A DNA stretch of 52,102 nucleotides from Clostridiales bacterium (GCA_015056315.1 SVGN01000018.1:1-52102); one strand, 5' to 3'; positions 27,702 through 35,593 are shown, counted from the first letter of the stretch. Translations and numbers: made by a program. Notes: a model not told the origin generated them from the letters alone.

Positions 27702-28691
27702 ATGATCAATGTAGCCATTTTGGGTTGCGGCGGTATTGCCCGCACCATGGCAAAGACCCTCCGGGGCATGGCGGCACGGGATGGCTCCGTGCGCCTGTAC
27801 GCGGTAGCCGCCCGGGATGAGGCCCGCGCCCGGGCTTTTGCAAGCGAAGAGGGCTTCGAGAAGGCTTATGGCTCCTACGAAGCCATGCTGGCAGACGATG
27901 GGGTGCAGCTGGTGTATATCGCCACGCCTCACTCCCACCATGCGGAGCACATCCGGCTCTGCCTCAAGTACAGCCGCCCGGTGTTGTGCGAGAAGGCCTT
28001 TACCGGCAATGCAAAGCAGGCCAGGGAGGTGCTGGCCCTTGCCGAGAAAAAGGGCGTTTTCTGCACCGAGGCCATCTGGACCCGCTATATGCCTTCCCGC
28101 CGTATGATCGATGAGCTGATCGCAGACGGGGCCATCGGCGAGCCGGTGATGCTCACCGCCAATCTGGGCTATTCTATCGCCCATGTGGAGCGCATGATCC
28201 GCCCCGAGCTGGCTGGCGGTGCCCTTCTGGATCTGGGCGTGTATGTGCTCAACTTTGCCTCCATGGTCTTCGGCACCGATGTGGAGCGCATGGAAAGCAG
28301 CGTAGTGCTGCACGAGACCGGGGTCGACCGCCGGGAGACCATCCATTTGTATTACAGGGATGGCAGAAGCGCCGAGCTGACCGCCGTGTTCGATTGCGCC
28401 ACCGACCGCCGCTGTGTGGTCTATGGCACCAAGGGCTGCCTGAAGGTGGATAATGTAAACAATCCACAGACGATCACCCTCTACAACGACCCCACCTCCG
28501 ATACCCCCAGCCGCATCATTCCCGTGCCGGAGCAGATCACCGGGTATGAATACCAGGTGTACAGCTGCATCCGCGCGCTGGAAAATGGCGAGCTGGAATG
28601 CCCGGAGATGCCCCATGTGGAGACTGTCCGTATCATGGAGGTCATGGATCAGCTCCGCAGCGACTGGGGCGTGGTCTATCCCTTCGACTGA
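27702..28691 (+). CDS. Gfo/Idh/MocA family oxidoreductase
   Basis: The 329-residue NAD(P)-dependent oxidoreductase has the Rossmann motif GCGGIA at 7-12 and, after ATPHSHH, the LCEKAF motif that replaces the usual EKP at the end of the dinucleotide domain. The C-terminal alpha/beta domain contains GGALLDLGVY, which holds the catalytic Asp/His region of the dihydrodiol/trans-1,2-dihydrobenzene-diol dehydrogenase-like branch. AAGGAGG 8-14 bases upstream sets the start; the frame is open upstream over the promoter but without family similarity. It precedes a small EamA-type membrane gene by 18 bases. The sugar or cyclitol substrate is not predictable. Confidence 0.88.
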   Translation: MINVAILGCGGIARTMAKTLRGMAARDGSVRLYAVAARDEARARAFASEEGFEKAYGSYEAMLADDGVQLVYIATPHSHHAEHIRLCLKYSRPVLCEKAFTGNAKQAREVLALAEKKGVFCTEAIWTRYMPSRRMIDELIADGAIGEPVMLTANLGYSIAHVERMIRPELAGGALLDLGVYVLNFASMVFGTDVERMESSVVLHETGVDRRETIHLYYRDGRSAELTAVFDCATDRRCVVYGTKGCLKVDNVNNPQTITLYNDPTSDTPSRIIPVPEQITGYEYQVYSCIRALENGELECPEMPHVETVRIMEVMDQLRSDWGVVYPFD

Positions 28692-28709
28692 TCCCCCGCA
28701 AAAGGAGAA

Positions 28710-29132
28710 ATGCCTGTGTACCTGCCCATTGTTCTCATCGTGCTTTCCAATGTGTTCTACCACATCTGCTCCAAGGAGACCTCCGCTGCCATCAACCCCT
28801 TCGCTTCCCTTACGCTGACCTATGCGGTGGGCTTCCTTGTCAGCCTGCTGCTGTTCTGGGTAACGGGCAAGGGGTCGGGGCTTCTGGCGGAGTACAGGCA
28901 TGCCAACTGGGCCAGCTTCGTGTTCGGGCTTACCATCGTCGGGCTGGAGGCAGGCTACATCGCCATGTATAAGGCGGGCTGGAACATCTCCACCGGCAGC
29001 CTGATCGCCAGCGTGCTGCTGGCCATCGTGCTCATTGTGGTGGGTGCGCTCATCTACCGGGAGCAGATCACCCTGCGCAAGCTGATGGGCGTGCTCATCT
29101 GTCTGGTGGGGCTGTATTTCATCAATCATTGA
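28710..29132 (+). CDS. Small one-repeat EamA/DMT-type membrane transporter
   Basis: The 140-residue protein consists of four or five TM helices ending in REQITLRKLMGVLICLVGLYFI, the typical last helix pair of an EamA repeat. Full EamA transporters have ten helices, so this half-size form must dimerise to transport. AAAGGAG lies only 2 bases before the ATG at 28710; a GTG at 28716 is better spaced and is a real alternative start that would drop two residues. It follows the oxidoreductase closely and ends at a strong terminator. Cargo unknown. Confidence 0.82.
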   Translation: MPVYLPIVLIVLSNVFYHICSKETSAAINPFASLTLTYAVGFLVSLLLFWVTGKGSGLLAEYRHANWASFVFGLTIVGLEAGYIAMYKAGWNISTGSLIASVLLAIVLIVVGALIYREQITLRKLMGVLICLVGLYFINH

Positions 29133-29151
29133 TCAACTCCCGGAACAACAC

Positions 29152-29210
29152 GAGCCGCAGCGCTGCGGCCTCCTCCCGCAGGGGAAGAAGCACAGCGCTG
29201 CGGCTCTTTT
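29152..29210 (+). terminator. Rho-independent terminator after the EamA-type gene
   Basis: A perfect 14-bp stem at 29152-29165 and 29193-29206 with a 27-base loop and TTTT tail. It lies between convergent genes and may act in both directions. Confidence 0.85.
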
Positions 29211-29233
29211 CTGTTGTTTCGCACCGGCAGCCC

Positions 29234-30400
29234 CTACTGGGCCATTTCTTCGCCCTGAGCAGGCCACAGCCGGAGCATCCTTTCCAGCTCATAGCCGTAG
29301 CTGCGCTGCCCGATGGTATCGCCGGTGACCAGCGGCACCGAATGGAGCACACGCCCCTCCAGCATCAGCTTTGCCGTACCTACCGCTTCGCCTGCGGGCA
29401 GCCCGGCGGGCAGGCTCTCCGGCAGCTCCAGCACCAGCGCAGGCAGATAGCCTCTGGGCAGCGGCGCGGCCAGATCGCTTTCCGCTACGATGCCTACAGT
29501 CTCCTGCACGCCGTTTTCCACCGGCAGGCGGCGCACGCTCTCTCCCTTGCTGAGGGCGGTAAAGAACTCGTATTTCTCAAAGCCCAGATCCATCAGGCGG
29601 GCGGCTTCGTCGAACCAATCGCCGCAGCCAAGCACCACACCGATCACCTCCATACCGTCCCGCTCTGCGCCAAACACCAGGCAGCGCCCGGCGGCCTTGG
29701 TGTAACCGGTCTTGATGCCGGTGGCCCCTTCATAGTCGGTCAGGAGCCGGTTTTTGTTGTTCAGTATGCGGTGGTAGCTGCGCCCCGCCCAGGAGATGGA
29801 GGCCCTGCGGGTGGAGACGATCTCCCGGAACAAGGGCTGCTGCATGGCCTCCCGGGCGATCAGCGCCAGCTCGTAGGCGGTGGTCTGGTGGCCCTGCATG
29901 GGCAGCCCGTGTGGGGTGAGGAACACTGTCTGGGTGCAGCCCAGCTCCGCTGCCCGTTCGGTCATCATGCGGCAGAAGGTGTCCACATCGCCGCCAATAT
30001 GCTCTGAGATGGCTACGGCAGCATCGTTGCCGCTGGCCAGAAGAAGCCCGTAGAGCAGATCCTTCAGCGAGATCTCCTCGCCCTCGGAAAGATAGATACT
30101 GGTGCCCGGTACCCCGAAGGCATTGCGGCTCACGGTAACGATATCATCCATATTGCCGTTTTCCAATGCCAGAAGCGCCGTCATGATCTTGGTGGTGGAG
30201 GCCATGGGCAGGGGCAGGTTCTCCTGTGCAGCCAAGAGGATGTTGCCGGTGGTACGCTCGATCAGCACCGCTGCTTTGGCGGAGGTGTTCACCGTAGCGC
30301 CTGGGGAGCCTTCCGCCTTCGCCTGCTGCCCCAGCAGCGAAAGCACCGTGCAGCACAGCAGCACCGCCAGCCTGCGGATGGAGAAGATGCATCTTTTCAT
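29234..30400 (-). CDS. D-alanyl-D-alanine carboxypeptidase, penicillin-binding protein family S11
   Basis: Removes the terminal D-Ala from peptidoglycan stem peptides outside the membrane. The 388-residue protein has a signal peptide (cleavage near AKA, residue 29), the SxxK motif at Ser68-Lys71 in MASTTKIM, SGN at 123-125 and KTG at 230-232 in GIKTGYT. A C-terminal beta domain of PBP5 type follows, ending in a weak amphipathic segment. It overlaps gerW by 4 bases (ATGA) in an operon with a sigma-G-like promoter, so it is likely the forespore enzyme (DacF-like role) that tunes cortex or germ-cell-wall cross-linking rather than a vegetative one. Confidence 0.92.
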   Translation of the reverse strand: MKRCIFSIRRLAVLLCCTVLSLLGQQAKAEGSPGATVNTSAKAAVLIERTTGNILLAAQENLPLPMASTTKIMTALLALENGNMDDIVTVSRNAFGVPGTSIYLSEGEEISLKDLLYGLLLASGNDAAVAISEHIGGDVDTFCRMMTERAAELGCTQTVFLTPHGLPMQGHQTTAYELALIAREAMQQPLFREIVSTRRASISWAGRSYHRILNNKNRLLTDYEGATGIKTGYTKAAGRCLVFGAERDGMEVIGVVLGCGDWFDEAARLMDLGFEKYEFFTALSKGESVRRLPVENGVQETVGIVAESDLAAPLPRGYLPALVLELPESLPAGLPAGEAVGTAKLMLEGRVLHSVPLVTGDTIGQRSYGYELERMLRLWPAQGEEMAQ

Positions 30401-30834
30401 GCCTTGGGCAGCTCCTCCTCCGTGGTAAAGGTCTCGGTCACCGCACTGCTGCCCTTTTGAGACTTGCCCTCCGTCATTTCTTCGATCAGCTGGGGCAGCA
30501 GCTCCACCACCCGCTCCACCGCGCCGTTGGTCTGGGCGGGCAGCATGCGCACTCCATCGCTGCTCACCACCAGAAAACCCACCGGCTGTACCGAGACCCC
30601 GGCGCCTGTGCCGCCTGCAAAGGGCAGCGCACCTTCCGGCGAGACCCGTACCCGTCCGTCTTGGGCTGCAAAATCGCCGCCGCCCGCAATAAAGCCGAAG
30701 CTGACCTTGGAAATGGGAATGATCGTGGTGCCTGCGCTGCCGATGACCGGTGCACCCACCACTGTGTTCACGTCCACCATGCTGCGGATGCTCTCCATGG
30801 TGTTCTGCATCATACTGTCAATGGGATGCTGCAT
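30397..30834 (-). CDS. gerW: GerW/YtfJ family sporulation protein
   Basis: The 145-residue protein matches the YtfJ/GerW family in Bacillus, a forespore protein needed for full germination with some nutrients. The family block HPIDSMMQNTMESIRSM at the start, VNTVVGAPVI and GTTIIPISKVSFGF with a Gly-rich AGGGDF segment are clear; the C-terminal 30 residues are acidic and variable. The start at 30834 has AAAGGAGG 7 bases upstream. It overlaps the end of the DUF2953 gene by 17 bases and the next gene by 4, which is tight operon packing. The order DUF2953-gerW corresponds to ytfI-ytfJ of Bacillus. Confidence 0.92.
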   Translation of the reverse strand: MQHPIDSMMQNTMESIRSMVDVNTVVGAPVIGSAGTTIIPISKVSFGFIAGGGDFAAQDGRVRVSPEGALPFAGGTGAGVSVQPVGFLVVSSDGVRMLPAQTNGAVERVVELLPQLIEEMTEGKSQKGSSAVTETFTTEEELPKA

Positions 30835-31375
30835 ACTCTTCCTCCTTTGATGAAGCTGCTCTGCGCTGCTGCCTGAGCCATGCAACAGCCGCCGGGAATA
30901 GGCTGCCCAGCCTCAGGCTGATTATGCAGCGTATGAGCACCTCCGACCCCTGACCCCGGTGGTCTGCATGCAGGTGGATGCGCAGGGGAAGCCGCCCCGA
31001 GCACAGCGGCAGCGCAGCCGCCCGCAGCGCTCCGTAGATCAGCGCCGTTCTGGCCGCATCCGGCTCGGAAACAGACACATAGCAGGAGAGCACCTCCACC
31101 CGCACTGCCCGCCTCAGTGCGCTGCGCACCGGTCGGGAGAGGAGGGTTCGGAGCATGCGCAGGTTTTCGGGCTTCAGCTGCTCGGTCATATCCTGCTGGC
31201 GGATAGGCTTTTCATCCCCGGCATCCTCGTCTCTGCGGCGCCGGTAGAAGGGCAGGCCCGCTGCCTGCAGCCGGAGCATATAGCCGGGTCTCCGACCTGT
31301 GCGCAGCCGCAGCGATATGCGCACAGGGGTGATCAGCACCAGATAAACCAGTAGGGAGAAAAAATACATATTCAT
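30818..31375 (-). CDS. DUF2953 (YtfI-like) membrane-anchored sporulation-associated protein
   Basis: This 185-residue protein starts with one TM helix (about 4-18) followed by short beta-rich stretches such as VRVEVLSCYVSVSEPDAARTA and a basic C-terminus, as in the DUF2953 family encoded before ytfJ in Bacillus and Clostridia. GGAGGT 8 bases upstream of the ATG sets the start. The frame is open far upstream antisense to dnaK; that part is not coding. Function is unknown; the genomic company of gerW and the sigma-G-like promoter put it in the developing forespore. Confidence 0.75.
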   Translation of the reverse strand: MNMYFFSLLVYLVLITPVRISLRLRTGRRPGYMLRLQAAGLPFYRRRRDEDAGDEKPIRQQDMTEQLKPENLRMLRTLLSRPVRSALRRAVRVEVLSCYVSVSEPDAARTALIYGALRAAALPLCSGRLPLRIHLHADHRGQGSEVLIRCIISLRLGSLFPAAVAWLRQQRRAASSKEEEYAASH

Positions 31376-31404
31376 CCGCAAAACCTCCCAAAAGCCGGTA
31401 GCCA

Positions 31405-31434
31405 TAGCATGTACAGGGCGCAGAGCGGGTATTC
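31405..31434 (-). promoter_or_regulatory. Sigma-G-type (forespore) promoter of the DUF2953-gerW-dac operon
   Basis: On the minus strand, GAATA (31434-31430), exactly 18 bases, then CATGCTA (31411-31405). This fits the Bacillus consensus GHATR-N18-CATXHTA at every specified position. The -10 lies 29 bases before the start codon. No convincing sigma-A promoter is visible on this strand, and all three genes downstream fit a forespore role. Confidence 0.7.
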
Positions 31435-31474
31435 GTGAGCACACCGGTGCATAAAGTTTACGGTTTGTCCATAC

Positions 31475-31489
31475 GAAAGCTTTGCTTTC
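31475..31489. repeat. Palindrome overlapping the dnaK-operon -35 box
   Basis: GAAAGC, three T bases, GCTTTC. It overlaps the -35 hexamer TTGCTT and could be an operator. It is not a CIRCE element (TTAGCACTC-N9-GAGTGCTAA), which is absent here. Confidence 0.4.
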
Positions 31490-31510
31490 CTCACAGATTT
31501 TGGGTATGAT
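31482..31510 (+). promoter_or_regulatory. Sigma-A promoter of the dnaK-DUF5685-dnaJ-like operon
   Basis: TTGCTT at 31482-31487, 17 bases, TATGAT at 31505-31510. The leader is about 35 bases with AGGAGG at 31536-31541. Confidence 0.65.
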
Positions 31511-31549
31511 ATATGGTGACCGCTTTTCTATGGTCAGGAGGTACATTTT

Positions 31550-33310
31550 ATGGGTAAAACGATCGGTATTGATCTGGGTACCACCAACTCGTGCGTTGCA
31601 TTTCTGGAAAACGGCGAGGCAACGGTCATCCCCAATGCAGAAGGCAGCCGCACCACACCGTCTGTTGTTGCTTTTTCCAAGGACGGCGAACGCATCGTGG
31701 GCAGCGCAGCCAAGCGGCAGGCTGTAACCAACAGCGCCCGCACGGTGTTTTCCATCAAACGTGAGATGGGCACCGACAACCGCACAAAGATCGATGGCAA
31801 GAGCTACACCCCGCAGGAGATCTCCGCTATCATTCTGCAAAAGCTCAAGCTGGATGCGGAAGCCTATCTGGGCGAGAGCGTGACCGATGCGGTCATCACC
31901 GTACCGGCCTATTTCAGCGACAGCCAGCGCCAGGCCACCAAGGATGCGGGCCGCATCGCAGGCCTCAACGTGCTGCGCATCATCAACGAGCCCACTGCTG
32001 CCGCCATGGCTTACGGCATGGATAAGGGCGGCGCACAGCGCATCATGGTCTACGACCTGGGCGGCGGCACCTTCGATGTATCCGTGCTGGATATCAACAA
32101 CGAGGTGATCGAGGTACTGGCCACCGCAGGCAACAACCGCCTGGGCGGCGACGATTTCGACAACTGCGTGGTCTCTTGGCTGCTGGAGGAGTTCCGGCGG
32201 CAGGAGAAGATCGACCTTTCCACCGATACGGCAGCCATGGGGCGCATCCGCGAGGCCGCCGAAAAGGCCAAGATCGAGCTGAGCGCCGCGCTGACCACCA
32301 CCGTCAGCCTGCCGTTCCTGTATTCCGACCGCAACGGCGCAAAGCATCTGGAGACCACCCTTACCCGTGCTAAGTTCGACGAGCTTACCGCCCATCTGGT
32401 CAAGGCCACCATGGGCCCGGTGGAGCAGGCGCTCCGGGATGCGGGCCTCAAGCCCGGCGACCTGAACCGGGTGCTGCTGGTGGGCGGCTCCACCCGCATC
32501 CCTGCGGTGCAGGCTGCGGTCAAGAGCATCACCGGCAGAGAGCCCAGCCGGGATATCAACCCGGATGAGTGCGTTGCCATGGGTGCTGCCCTGCAGGGCG
32601 GCGTGATGCAGGGCGAGGTGAAGGGCCTTCTTTTGCTGGATGTAACGCCGCTCTCCCTTGGCATCGAGACCATGGGCGATGTGTTCAGCCGCATCATTGA
32701 GCGCAACACCATCGTTCCCGTGCAGCGCAGCCAGGTGTTCACCACCGCTGCCAATTTCCAGACCTCTGTGGATATCCACGTCTTGCAGGGCGAAAGAGAG
32801 ATCGCCAGCTGCAACAAGACCCTGGGCAAGTTCCGGCTTAGCGGCATCCGCCGTGCGCTGCGGGGCGTGCCCCAGATCGAGGTCACCTTCTCGATCGATG
32901 CCAACGGCATCGTCAATGTATCTGCCAAGGATCTGGGCACCGGCAAGCATCAGGAGATCACGCTGACCCAGAGCTCCAATATGTCCTCTGCCGAGATCGA
33001 CCGCGCGGTGAAGGATGCGGAGCGCTATGCCGAGGAGGATGCCCTGCGCAAGCAGCGGGCAGAGCTGCAGAACCGGGCGGAGGAGCTGCTTTACCAGGCA
33101 AAGAATGCGCAGAAGAAGCTCAATGCCGTGGATAAGGAACGCATCGAGGGCATGCGCAAGCGGGTGAAGCAGGCCATGGATGCCGGCAACGATCGGGAGC
33201 TGAAGGCCGCCTGCGAAGACCTGACCGATGCCCTCAACGCCTGCGGGCGTTATGTGGACCCCTCCGATATGAACGATGACGACGGGGCCATGGATGCGGA
33301 CATCACCTGA
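31550..33310 (+). CDS. Variant Hsp70 chaperone (DnaK paralogue)
   Basis: The 586-residue protein has a fully conserved Hsp70 ATPase domain: [12 protein letters not shown] near 5-16, [35 protein letters not shown], and the [15 protein letters not shown] interdomain linker. The substrate-binding beta domain is close to DnaK, but the near-invariant loop GIPPAPRG reads GIRRALRG (432-439), replacing all three prolines. The lid is short and the C-terminus ends in an acidic tail. It is not in an hrcA-grpE-dnaK operon and has no CIRCE site. Its three downstream partners include a J-domain protein, so it is probably a dedicated chaperone for them; the canonical dnaK would lie elsewhere in the genome. 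Confidence 0.9.
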   Translation: MGKTIGIDLGTTNSCVAFLENGEATVIPNAEGSRTTPSVVAFSKDGERIVGSAAKRQAVTNSARTVFSIKREMGTDNRTKIDGKSYTPQEISAIILQKLKLDAEAYLGESVTDAVITVPAYFSDSQRQATKDAGRIAGLNVLRIINEPTAAAMAYGMDKGGAQRIMVYDLGGGTFDVSVLDINNEVIEVLATAGNNRLGGDDFDNCVVSWLLEEFRRQEKIDLSTDTAAMGRIREAAEKAKIELSAALTTTVSLPFLYSDRNGAKHLETTLTRAKFDELTAHLVKATMGPVEQALRDAGLKPGDLNRVLLVGGSTRIPAVQAAVKSITGREPSRDINPDECVAMGAALQGGVMQGEVKGLLLLDVTPLSLGIETMGDVFSRIIERNTIVPVQRSQVFTTAANFQTSVDIHVLQGEREIASCNKTLGKFRLSGIRRALRGVPQIEVTFSIDANGIVNVSAKDLGTGKHQEITLTQSSNMSSAEIDRAVKDAERYAEEDALRKQRAELQNRAEELLYQAKNAQKKLNAVDKERIEGMRKRVKQAMDAGNDRELKAACEDLTDALNACGRYVDPSDMNDDDGAMDADIT

Positions 33311-33337
33311 TGCCCGGCCCCCACGAAAGGAAACAGC

Positions 33338-34198
33338 ATGTTTGGCTACATCACCCTTGCGCCGGATGCACTGCCCAAGGATCGGTGCGACCGGTACCGG
33401 GCCTTCTACTGCGGCCTGTGCCGCACGCTGCGCCAGCGCCACGGCGGGCTGAGCCGCATCACCCTCAGTTACGACCTTACGTTTCTCTACATCCTGCTCA
33501 ACTCACTTTATGAGCCGCAGGAGACGCTGGGGCTGGAGCGCTGCTTTGTTCATCCCGTCGCGGGTACCAATTTCATCGTCAGCGAGGCAGCCGAGTACTG
33601 TGCGGATATGAATATCGCCCTCAGCTACCACAAATGCATGGACGATTGGCAGGATGACCGCAGCCTGCCGGGCCGCGCCGAAGCCGCCCTGCTGCGCAGG
33701 AGTTACGAGCGGGTAAAAGCGCTCTACCCGGAAAAATGCGCTGTGATCGAAGACTGCCTCCGGCAGATCGGTCAATTGGAAAAAGCGGGGGCGCAGAGCC
33801 TGGATGGCGCTGCCAACCTGACGGCGCAGCTCCTTGGCACCATCTATGCCTACAAGGAGCGGGATTACTGGGCCGAGACCCTTGCCCAGATGGGGCAGGG
33901 GCTGGGGCGCTTCATCTACCTGATGGATGCCTACGAGGATCTGCCCCAGGATCTGCGCAAAAAGCGCTACAATCCGTTGGCGGCTTATCATCAGCGGGAG
34001 GATTACGAGGTCTTTGCACGGGAGTGCCTCACCATGCTCATTGCCGAGTGCACCGAGGCCTTTGAGACCCTGCCCGTGGTGCAGGATGCAGACCTCCTGC
34101 GCAACATCCTCTACAACGGCTGCTGGTCGCGCTACCACGCACTACAGAAACGGCGGGATAAGAACAAGCCTGCCGTCGTGAAAGAAGGTACAGCATGA
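33338..34198 (+). CDS. DUF5685 family helical protein with two aspartate-rich motifs
   Basis: The 286-residue, all-helical protein begins with [15 protein letters not shown] (Cys25, Cys28), typical of DUF5685. Two Asp-rich motifs stand about 95 residues apart: [10 protein letters not shown] at 98-107 and [16 protein letters not shown] at 190-205. Their form and spacing resemble the DDxxD and FQxxDDxxD metal-binding motifs of class I isoprenoid synthases (polyprenyl, squalene and phytoene synthases), so an enzyme or pseudo-enzyme of that fold is possible; this is inference, no function is established. It follows the DnaK variant by 27 bases and overlaps the J-domain gene by 4 bases. AAAGGAAAC precedes the ATG. 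Confidence 0.75.
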   Translation: MFGYITLAPDALPKDRCDRYRAFYCGLCRTLRQRHGGLSRITLSYDLTFLYILLNSLYEPQETLGLERCFVHPVAGTNFIVSEAAEYCADMNIALSYHKCMDDWQDDRSLPGRAEAALLRRSYERVKALYPEKCAVIEDCLRQIGQLEKAGAQSLDGAANLTAQLLGTIYAYKERDYWAETLAQMGQGLGRFIYLMDAYEDLPQDLRKKRYNPLAAYHQREDYEVFARECLTMLIAECTEAFETLPVVQDADLLRNILYNGCWSRYHALQKRRDKNKPAVVKEGTA

Positions 34199-34971
34199 GA
34201 GATCCTTACGAGGTGCTGGGCATTTCTCCCGGCGCAAGCGATGATGAGATCAAATCTGCCTACCGCAAGCTGGCAAAGAAATACCACCCCGACCTGAACG
34301 GCGGCAGTGCCGAGGCAGAGCGCAAGATGAAGGAAGTAAACGATGCCTATACCTACCTGATCAAGAACAAGGGTCAGGGCAGCTATGGGGCAGGCGGTTA
34401 CGGCTCTTCTCAGGGCGGGTACGGCTCCCAGAGCAGCTATGGCGGCTATAGCGGCTATAGCGGTTACGGCTCCCAGGGCAGCTACGGCTCTCAGGGCAGC
34501 TATCGGGGCAACGGCCAGCAGTACGATTTCGGGGGCTTTGAGTTCTTCAATTTCGAAGACCTTTTCGGCGGCCGGAGCCGTTCCTACCAATCCACCACCT
34601 ATTACGAGAACGATCCTGTTTTCAAGAATGTGGAGCAGATGGTGCTGGCGGGCCGCTACAGTGAGGCGCTCAGTGCCCTTGGGCGCATCGACCAGCGCAA
34701 GGCAGCCTGGTATTACTGGAGCGCCCGTGCCAACATGGGCGCAGGCAACCGGCTGGCAGCCCTGAACGATGCCCGCACCGCCTCCCGAATGGCACCGGAT
34801 GAGGTAGCCTACCGGGAGCTGCTGGCGCAGCTGAACGCAGGCGGGCAGGCTTACGGCTACCGGGGCGGCAACGCAGGCGGCCTCAACTGCTGCTCCAACC
34901 CGATGATGACCTGCTGCTTCCTGAATATGCTTTGCAACTGCTGCTGCGGCCGCGGCTTCGGCTGCTGCTGA
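34195..34971 (+). CDS. J-domain protein with Tyr/Gly/Ser/Gln low-complexity region and cysteine-rich tail
   Basis: A 258-residue Hsp40-type co-chaperone. The J domain (1-58) is complete, with HPD at 31-33 to stimulate Hsp70 ATPase. Residues 61-104 are built from GY, SY, GS and SQ units with nine tyrosines. Next comes a [16 protein letters not shown] segment like the G/F region of DnaJ, then about 75 residues of TPR-like helices (141-215), and a tail with ten cysteines in pairs and triplets (232-258), such as NCCS, TCC, CNCCC and GCC. The canonical DnaJ zinc-finger and C-terminal domains are absent. The low-complexity part is encoded by imperfect 18-base tandem repeats (34468-34503). Partner of the DnaK variant in the same operon. 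Confidence 0.88.
   Translation: MRDPYEVLGISPGASDDEIKSAYRKLAKKYHPDLNGGSAEAERKMKEVNDAYTYLIKNKGQGSYGAGGYGSSQGGYGSQSSYGGYSGYSGYGSQGSYGSQGSYRGNGQQYDFGGFEFFNFEDLFGGRSRSYQSTTYYENDPVFKNVEQMVLAGRYSEALSALGRIDQRKAAWYYWSARANMGAGNRLAALNDARTASRMAPDEVAYRELLAQLNAGGQAYGYRGGNAGGLNCCSNPMMTCCFLNMLCNCCCGRGFGCC
34468..34503 (+). repeat. 18-base tandem repeat inside the J-protein gene
   Basis: Two adjacent copies, GGCTCCCAGGGCAGCTAC and GGCTCTCAGGGCAGCTAT, differ by two bases and encode GSQGSY twice. Looser related units surround them from about 34382 to 34507. Confidence 0.85.
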
Positions 34972-34989
34972 TGAAAGGAGATAACGACC

Positions 34990-35436
34990 ATGTCCTTTTG
35001 GGAAAAGATCAAACAGACCCTTCGTTCTTTCATGAACGGCCGTAACGGTGCCGACCAGCTGAGCATGGCGCTTTTGTGGGGCGGCCTGATCGTTTACCTG
35101 CTCAGCTCGATCCTGGGCAGCTTTGTGGGCCGTCCGCTGCTGGCCATTCTCAGCATGCTGCTTTCGTTTGTGGGTATGGCCATGTATGCCCTGTGCATTT
35201 ACCGTATGTTCTCCCGCGATCTGGAGAAGCGCCGCGCCGAGAACCGCCGCTATCTGGCTTTTGCCGATCGGCAGAAGAAGAAGGCCTCCCAGGCGGTGAA
35301 GCGTTTCCAGAACCGCAAGGTATACAAGTACTTCAAGTGCCCCGGCTGCAAGGCCTGGCTGCGCCTGAAGCGGGGCAGCGGCGTGGTGACCGTTACCTGC
35401 AGCCGCTGCCATACCAGCTTTACCCAGAAGAGCTGA
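34990..35436 (+). CDS. Two-TM membrane protein with C-terminal zinc ribbon
   Basis: The 148-residue protein has two TM helices (about 24-44 and 48-72), a basic helical linker (75-112) and a treble-clef/zinc-ribbon with Cys117, Cys120, Cys137 and Cys140 in FKCPGC and VTCSRC. With two helices the basic linker and zinc ribbon face the cytoplasm if the N-terminus does. It ends the operon of the DnaK variant, 18 bases after the J-protein gene, with AAAGGAG 9 bases upstream of the ATG. A role as membrane docking site for the chaperone pair is inference from context. The family is not one I can name. Confidence 0.8.
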   Translation: MSFWEKIKQTLRSFMNGRNGADQLSMALLWGGLIVYLLSSILGSFVGRPLLAILSMLLSFVGMAMYALCIYRMFSRDLEKRRAENRRYLAFADRQKKKASQAVKRFQNRKVYKYFKCPGCKAWLRLKRGSGVVTVTCSRCHTSFTQKS

Positions 35437-35551
35437 GGAGGGGCGGGGGCGCTGCAACTGTCTGACAAGAAAACTCGTAAGAGCCTGCCAAGTCGGCGAG
35501 GATGATGCAGGGGGAGGCGTTATCCCTCACTTGCCATTCCGTAAACGATGG
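35437..35551. other. Intergenic stretch without an identified gene
   Basis: 115 bases between the zinc-ribbon gene and the operon terminator. It holds one short dyad, GGGGGA (about 35510-35515) with TCCCTC (about 35523-35528), and no reading frame that looks coding. I could not match it to 6S, SRP, tmRNA or RNase P RNA. Confidence 0.5.
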
Positions 35552-35584
35552 AAGCGCAAGCCTCGACCGGCTTGCGCTTTTTTT
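35552..35584 (+). terminator. Rho-independent terminator of the chaperone operon
   Basis: A perfect 11-bp stem AAGCGCAAGCC (35552-35562) / GGCTTGCGCTT (35569-35579) runs into seven T bases. Confidence 0.93.
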
Positions 35585-35593
35585 GCGCTGCTG

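Noticed and set aside
31376-31549. CIRCE heat-shock operator before dnaK
   Set aside because: TTAGCACTC-N9-GAGTGCTAA is not found; only an unrelated GAAAGC/GCTTTC palindrome is present.
31376-33442. Upstream extension of the DUF2953 frame, antisense to dnaK
   Set aside because: It has no family similarity, overlaps a well-conserved Hsp70 gene, and the ribosome site GGAGGT and sigma-G promoter mark the start at 31375.
34375-34507. Short tandem repeats as a CRISPR or mobile repeat
   Set aside because: They are in frame, encode a protein low-complexity segment, and have no unique spacers.
35437-35551. 6S RNA, SRP RNA, tmRNA or RNase P RNA
   Set aside because: None of the conserved sequence blocks of these RNAs could be found, and the stretch is too short for most of them.
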